Source: Candidatus Omnitrophota bacterium (GTDB lineage Bacteria > Omnitrophota > Gorgyraeia > Zapsychrales > Zapsychraceae). From it: DNA of 32,344 nt. Positions 28,764 to 32,344 of the stretch are shown here, in pieces. Position numbers and translations under genes: made by a program. Within the stretch, counting starts at the first letter, position 1. Every line of letters begins with the position of its first letter. The DNA lies in contig JAHFGL010000027.1 in the NCBI GenBank assembly GCA_023247445.1, positions 1 to 32,344 on the forward strand. Reading direction: 5' to 3'. The notes beneath the pieces are model-generated. The model worked only from the letters and a program-made list of their open reading frames with translations, was not told the origin of the DNA and made no database searches.

Positions 28764-29837
28764 ATGAATATTTCCGTAATTGGTTTAAACCACAAAGCTG
28801 CCCCGATTGACATTCGCGAAAAATTTTATTTAAATCCAACGCAGCAAGAACTTTTCTTAAGCGAACTTAAAAGTAATCCTGCCGTCGCCGAAAGTTTTAT
28901 CCTTTCAACGTGCAACCGCACTGAAGTTTATTCCCATAATATTGATGACCGGCTTCATCCAACACTTTTTATGCGGATGATCATGAATATTAAAAAAATT
29001 CAATTTACGACTGAATTTGAAAGTTATTTTTATCATTTAAAAGATGAGGAGGCTATTGATCATCTATTTAAAGTTTCTTCCGGACTTGATTCACTTGTCC
29101 TTGGTGAAAAACAAATCTTAGGCCAAGTCAAAGAGGCCTTTGAACGAGCGCGCGCCATGGGGATGTTTTCAAAACATTTTAATGTGCTTTCGAACTTAGC
29201 CATCCGTGCTGGGAAAAAGGCTCAGACAGAAACTAATATTAGTTTGGGTGGATCATCGATTAGCTGGGCGGCTATTGAAATGGCCGAAAAACATTTAGGA
29301 ACGCTTGCTGATAAGTCGATTTTAATTATCGGCGCTGGGAAAATGAGCGAGCTGGCCGTTACCCAAATTCAAAATAAAGGATTAAAAAAATTATATTTAA
29401 TGAATCGAACACCTGAGAATGCCATGACGCTCGCGGAAAAATATGGGGGAGAGGCTGTTGGATTTTGTGATATTAAAGAGATCTTAAGTTCAGTCGATTT
29501 GTGTATCTGTTCCGTTGGCGCGCCACACTACATCATTGATAAAAGTACGGTTCAACGTGTGTTGCCAGCTACGGGATCAAAAAAGATAATGTTTATTGAT
29601 ATTTCAATGCCACGTAACATTGATCCTGCTGTTGCGGATCTTAATGGTGTGTTGTTGTACACCATCGATGATTTAAAAGAAGTCGTTGACTTAAACATGA
29701 AACTCCGTGAACAATCGATTGCCCAAGTCCATGAGATCATCCAGCAAAAAATCACGGAATATGAACAAAAAATTAGTCGCCTCAACAATGATTATGCCAC
29801 GAGTACCCTTGAGAATCGTGAAACAATCAATAGTTAA
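28764..29837 (+). CDS. hemA: Glutamyl-tRNA reductase, short form
   Basis: 'GLNHKAAPIDIREKF', 'FILSTCNRTEVYS', 'GLDSLVLGEKQILGQVKEAF', 'IIGAGKMSELA'; ends at 357 aa. Confidence 0.95.
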   Translation: MNISVIGLNHKAAPIDIREKFYLNPTQQELFLSELKSNPAVAESFILSTCNRTEVYSHNIDDRLHPTLFMRMIMNIKKIQFTTEFESYFYHLKDEEAIDHLFKVSSGLDSLVLGEKQILGQVKEAFERARAMGMFSKHFNVLSNLAIRAGKKAQTETNISLGGSSISWAAIEMAEKHLGTLADKSILIIGAGKMSELAVTQIQNKGLKKLYLMNRTPENAMTLAEKYGGEAVGFCDIKEILSSVDLCICSVGAPHYIIDKSTVQRVLPATGSKKIMFIDISMPRNIDPAVADLNGVLLYTIDDLKEVVDLNMKLREQSIAQVHEIIQQKITEYEQKISRLNNDYATSTLENRETINS

Positions 29838-29875
29838 ACTTTCTACGCGTTAAATCTTTTATCTAACTATCCACT

Positions 29876-30901
29876 ATGATCAATGAATCAAAAATAATGG
29901 TAGCCCTTTTAAACATGGGGGGACCAAAGACTAATGAAGATGTGAAAGAATTTCAAAAACATCTTTTTAATGATGCGCGTTTGATTCGTTTTCCTTTGTC
30001 TTTTTTGTTGCAAGGATTGTTTGCCTGGGCGCTCGTTAAATTTCGTCTGGAAGCGGTTAAGGAGCGTTATAAATTGATCGGTGGGGGAAGTCCCATTTAT
30101 AAATCGACAGAAAATCAGGTCAAGGCTCTTGCGAAGGAACTAAATCGTCGCGGAAGAAATATCGATGTCACCTATTCCTTTAATTACAGCCCACCTTATC
30201 CAACAAACACAATCAATCAAATTCAGGCAGCAAATAAAGAATACATTTTGCCGTTAAGCTTATATCCACATTATTCGAAAGCCACAACAGGATCAAATAT
30301 GTTTTATTTAAAAAAAGCGGCGCAAGAACAATATCCCAGCTTGAAGTTTATCGAAACACCATCGTATCATCTTCATGATGGTTACATTGAAGCATTTGTG
30401 GATCGAATTCAAGAGGCGCTTAAGCCAGGAGAGTCGCTAGATGATTTTTATCTCATTTTTTCCGCTCATGGCTTACCTGTCTATTATTTAATGGAAGGCG
30501 ATCCGTACCCATTTTTAATTTCGCAAACCGTTGCCAAAATTTTAACCCATCTTCATCGAACGCAGGATTGGATTATTGCGTATCAAAGTGCGGTCGGACC
30601 ATTTAAATGGCTTGAACCAGCAACTGAAAAAGTGCTCCATGCGCTAGCCACAGAAGGGAAGAAAAAGGTTCTTATTATTCCGATTGCTTTTGTTGGGGAT
30701 CATATTGAAACAACATGTGAAATTGATATGGAATACCGACAGCTCGCGCAAGAAGCTGGTATCACCGATTACCGTATGTCAAAAGCCATTGAATGTCATC
30801 CACGATTTATTGAAGCGTTGGCCGACACGGTAGAAGCTTCTCTTAATAAGGGGCTGGAGAAATCTAGTTTGAAAACGTTGATGGAACCTGCAAACGTTTA
30901 G
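29876..30901 (+). CDS. hemH: Ferrochelatase
   Basis: 341 aa; 'VALLNMGGPKTNEDVKEF', 'FSAHGLP', 'YQSAVGPFKWLEP', 'PIAFVGDHIETTCEID'. Confidence 0.97.
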   Translation: MINESKIMVALLNMGGPKTNEDVKEFQKHLFNDARLIRFPLSFLLQGLFAWALVKFRLEAVKERYKLIGGGSPIYKSTENQVKALAKELNRRGRNIDVTYSFNYSPPYPTNTINQIQAANKEYILPLSLYPHYSKATTGSNMFYLKKAAQEQYPSLKFIETPSYHLHDGYIEAFVDRIQEALKPGESLDDFYLIFSAHGLPVYYLMEGDPYPFLISQTVAKILTHLHRTQDWIIAYQSAVGPFKWLEPATEKVLHALATEGKKKVLIIPIAFVGDHIETTCEIDMEYRQLAQEAGITDYRMSKAIECHPRFIEALADTVEASLNKGLEKSSLKTLMEPANV

Positions 30902-30909
30902 GAATCTTT

Positions 30910-31215
30910 ATGATTGATCAAATTGTTATTGTCATTTATGGATTGTTTTTGTTGGTAGGCGCTTTTATCGGCTTTAAAGCCGGCAGCAAAGTTTCCTTAA
31001 TTATGGGGTTGCTATCAAGCAGTGTCGTCTTTCTAGGTCTTTACCTATCACGCCAAAATTTTAAAATGGGATTTGGGATTATTGCTGGAGTGTCGATAGT
31101 TCTTGTTCTGGTGTTCATCAAACGATATTTAAAAACAAAGAAAGTTATGCCAGCGATTCCGTTGATTGTTTTAAGTTTGATTGCTTTAATAGTTTCAGTT
31201 AGAAATTTTATTTAA
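30910..31215 (+). CDS. TMEM14-family small membrane protein
   Basis: 101 aa, about four TMs; 'GAFIGFKAGSKVSLIMGLLS...KRYLKTKKVMPA' matches the TMEM14 pattern. Confidence 0.85.
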   Translation: MIDQIVIVIYGLFLLVGAFIGFKAGSKVSLIMGLLSSSVVFLGLYLSRQNFKMGFGIIAGVSIVLVLVFIKRYLKTKKVMPAIPLIVLSLIALIVSVRNFI

Positions 31216-31219
31216 TTTT

Positions 31220-31435
31220 ATGCCGACAAATAACAAGAATCCAATGTTCCAAAATAACAATGTCCTTTTAGGGCTCAATATGGCCTTAGGTATTGGGTTG
31301 TTTAGTTTCGCCGGGCATTGGGTGGATGAAAAGAGGGGAACTTCCCCTTGGGGAATTTTGGGTGGAATGTTTGTTGGACTATGTTACGCGGGATATGAGC
31401 TTTGGAAATTTATACAACAGATGAATAAACATTAA
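31220..31435 (+). CDS. atpZ: AtpZ/AtpI-family F0F1-ATPase assembly-associated protein
   Basis: 71 aa, two TMs, 'GLFSFAGHWVDEKRGTSPWGILGGMFVGLCYAGYELWKFI'. Confidence 0.82.
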   Translation: MPTNNKNPMFQNNNVLLGLNMALGIGLFSFAGHWVDEKRGTSPWGILGGMFVGLCYAGYELWKFIQQMNKH

Positions 31436-31436
31436 T

Positions 31437-31817
31437 ATGCCGATCAAAATTTCACTGAAATCAATTCTTATTTTTTCTGCAATATTAATTGTGATGATTG
31501 TTTTAAATTTTATCATGCAAAATTTGTTGTTTAAGAAAACTTACTTGTGGGAAATTGGATTAGCGTCGTTACTTATTATATTTAATGATGCACTATCAAA
31601 GTTTATAAAAACAATATCTCCCAGCAGCGATTTAAGAACGTTCATGGCGAAATTTGTAGGATTTAATCTTTTAAAAGTGCTGCTACTTCTGGCAATATTA
31701 TCCGTTATCATTATTTCCAAGGCCGTTAACATTAATTCATTTATGCTCACCTTTATCACGATGTATATCATATTTTTCTTTTACTCAACACTAACCTTTA
31801 ACTTGGAGAAACAATAA
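31437..31817 (+). CDS. Four-TM protein, likely ATP synthase subunit I-like
   Basis: 126 aa, hydrophobic, between atpZ and atpB. Confidence 0.6.
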   Translation: MPIKISLKSILIFSAILIVMIVLNFIMQNLLFKKTYLWEIGLASLLIIFNDALSKFIKTISPSSDLRTFMAKFVGFNLLKVLLLLAILSVIIISKAVNINSFMLTFITMYIIFFFYSTLTFNLEKQ

Positions 31818-31823
31818 AACATT

Positions 31824-32344
31824 ATGGACTTTGATTTTAAAAATCATATTTTGCATCACATGAATGATACGTATCAATGGCATCTGCCGTTTCCGTTTGT
31901 TCCTCCTATCAATCTACCAGAACCAATCACGCTTCATGCGCTCATGCTTTTGTTTGGGGCTTTTTTAGTTATCCTCACGTTTTGTTTTATTTATCGTAAG
32001 AATGATCGCGTACCAAGAGGCTTCACCAATCTTCTAGAAAGTTTAATTATATTTATACGTGATGATATTGCCATCGGCTGTTTAGGAGAAGAAGAGGGGC
32101 CGCGCTTTACCCCATACTTATGTAGTTTATTCTTTTTTATTTTGATTTTAAACGTACTTGGATTGATCCCGATTTTTGCGCCGGCTACTTCTAATATAAA
32201 TATTACCGGAGCGCTCGCGAGTGTTACCTTTATATTTATGGTTTTTGGTGCGATTCGTAAAAATGGTTTTAAAGGTTTTCTTAAAACTTTTGTTCCGTCC
32301 GGAATGCCACTGCCAATTCTTTTTATCGTTGTGACACTTGAGTT
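31824..32344 (+). CDS. atpB: ATP synthase F0 subunit a (truncated by window end)
   Basis: Manual translation MDFDFKNHILHHMNDTYQWHLPFPF...GEEEGPRFTPYLCSLFFFILILNVLGLIPIFAPATSNINITGALA...; open to window end, absent from ORF track. Confidence 0.9.
   Translation, partial: MDFDFKNHILHHMNDTYQWHLPFPFVPPINLPEPITLHALMLLFGAFLVILTFCFIYRKNDRVPRGFTNLLESLIIFIRDDIAIGCLGEEEGPRFTPYLCSLFFFILILNVLGLIPIFAPATSNINITGALASVTFIFMVFGAIRKNGFKGFLKTFVPSGMPLPILFIVVTLE

Overview
The 32.3 kb window is dense, mostly + strand, moderately low GC, and looks like a chromosomal segment of an uncultured bacterium. Gene style and repeat types suggest a PVC/Omnitrophota-like lineage, but that is inference only. The content is dominated by respiration and cofactor genes: siroheme sulfite/nitrite reductase, an AmrS-like radical SAM enzyme, Cu/Zn SOD, acetyl-CoA synthetase plus sirtuin, succinate dehydrogenase CAB, two heme blocks (hemN-hemE-hemY and hemA-hemH), a ResB/CcsA cytochrome c assembly cluster, a moeA-mobA-moaD cluster, Rieske protein, DinB, and the start of an F-type ATP synthase operon (atpZ, an AtpI-like gene, atpB truncated by the window edge). 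No tRNA, rRNA, CRISPR array or transposase was recognised. The most interesting observations are: (1) a TMEM14-family membrane protein gene directly behind ferrochelatase and in front of the ATP synthase genes, a bacterial parallel to the eukaryotic TMEM14C/heme link; (2) a palindromic 'CGTCATCCTGAGCGAAGCGAAGGATCT' repeat inside the start of the ccsA ORF and translated in frame, with a second intergenic copy; (3) 7-nt-phased CTA/TAG spacers next to heme genes that put stop codons in all three frames; (4) a short HemA that appears to lack the C-terminal dimerisation domain; (5) several unrelated large inverted repeats inside apparent operons; (6) a conserved-looking lipoprotein coupled to ResB/CcsA; and (7) an acs-sirtuin pair with the canonical acetylatable-lysine motif.
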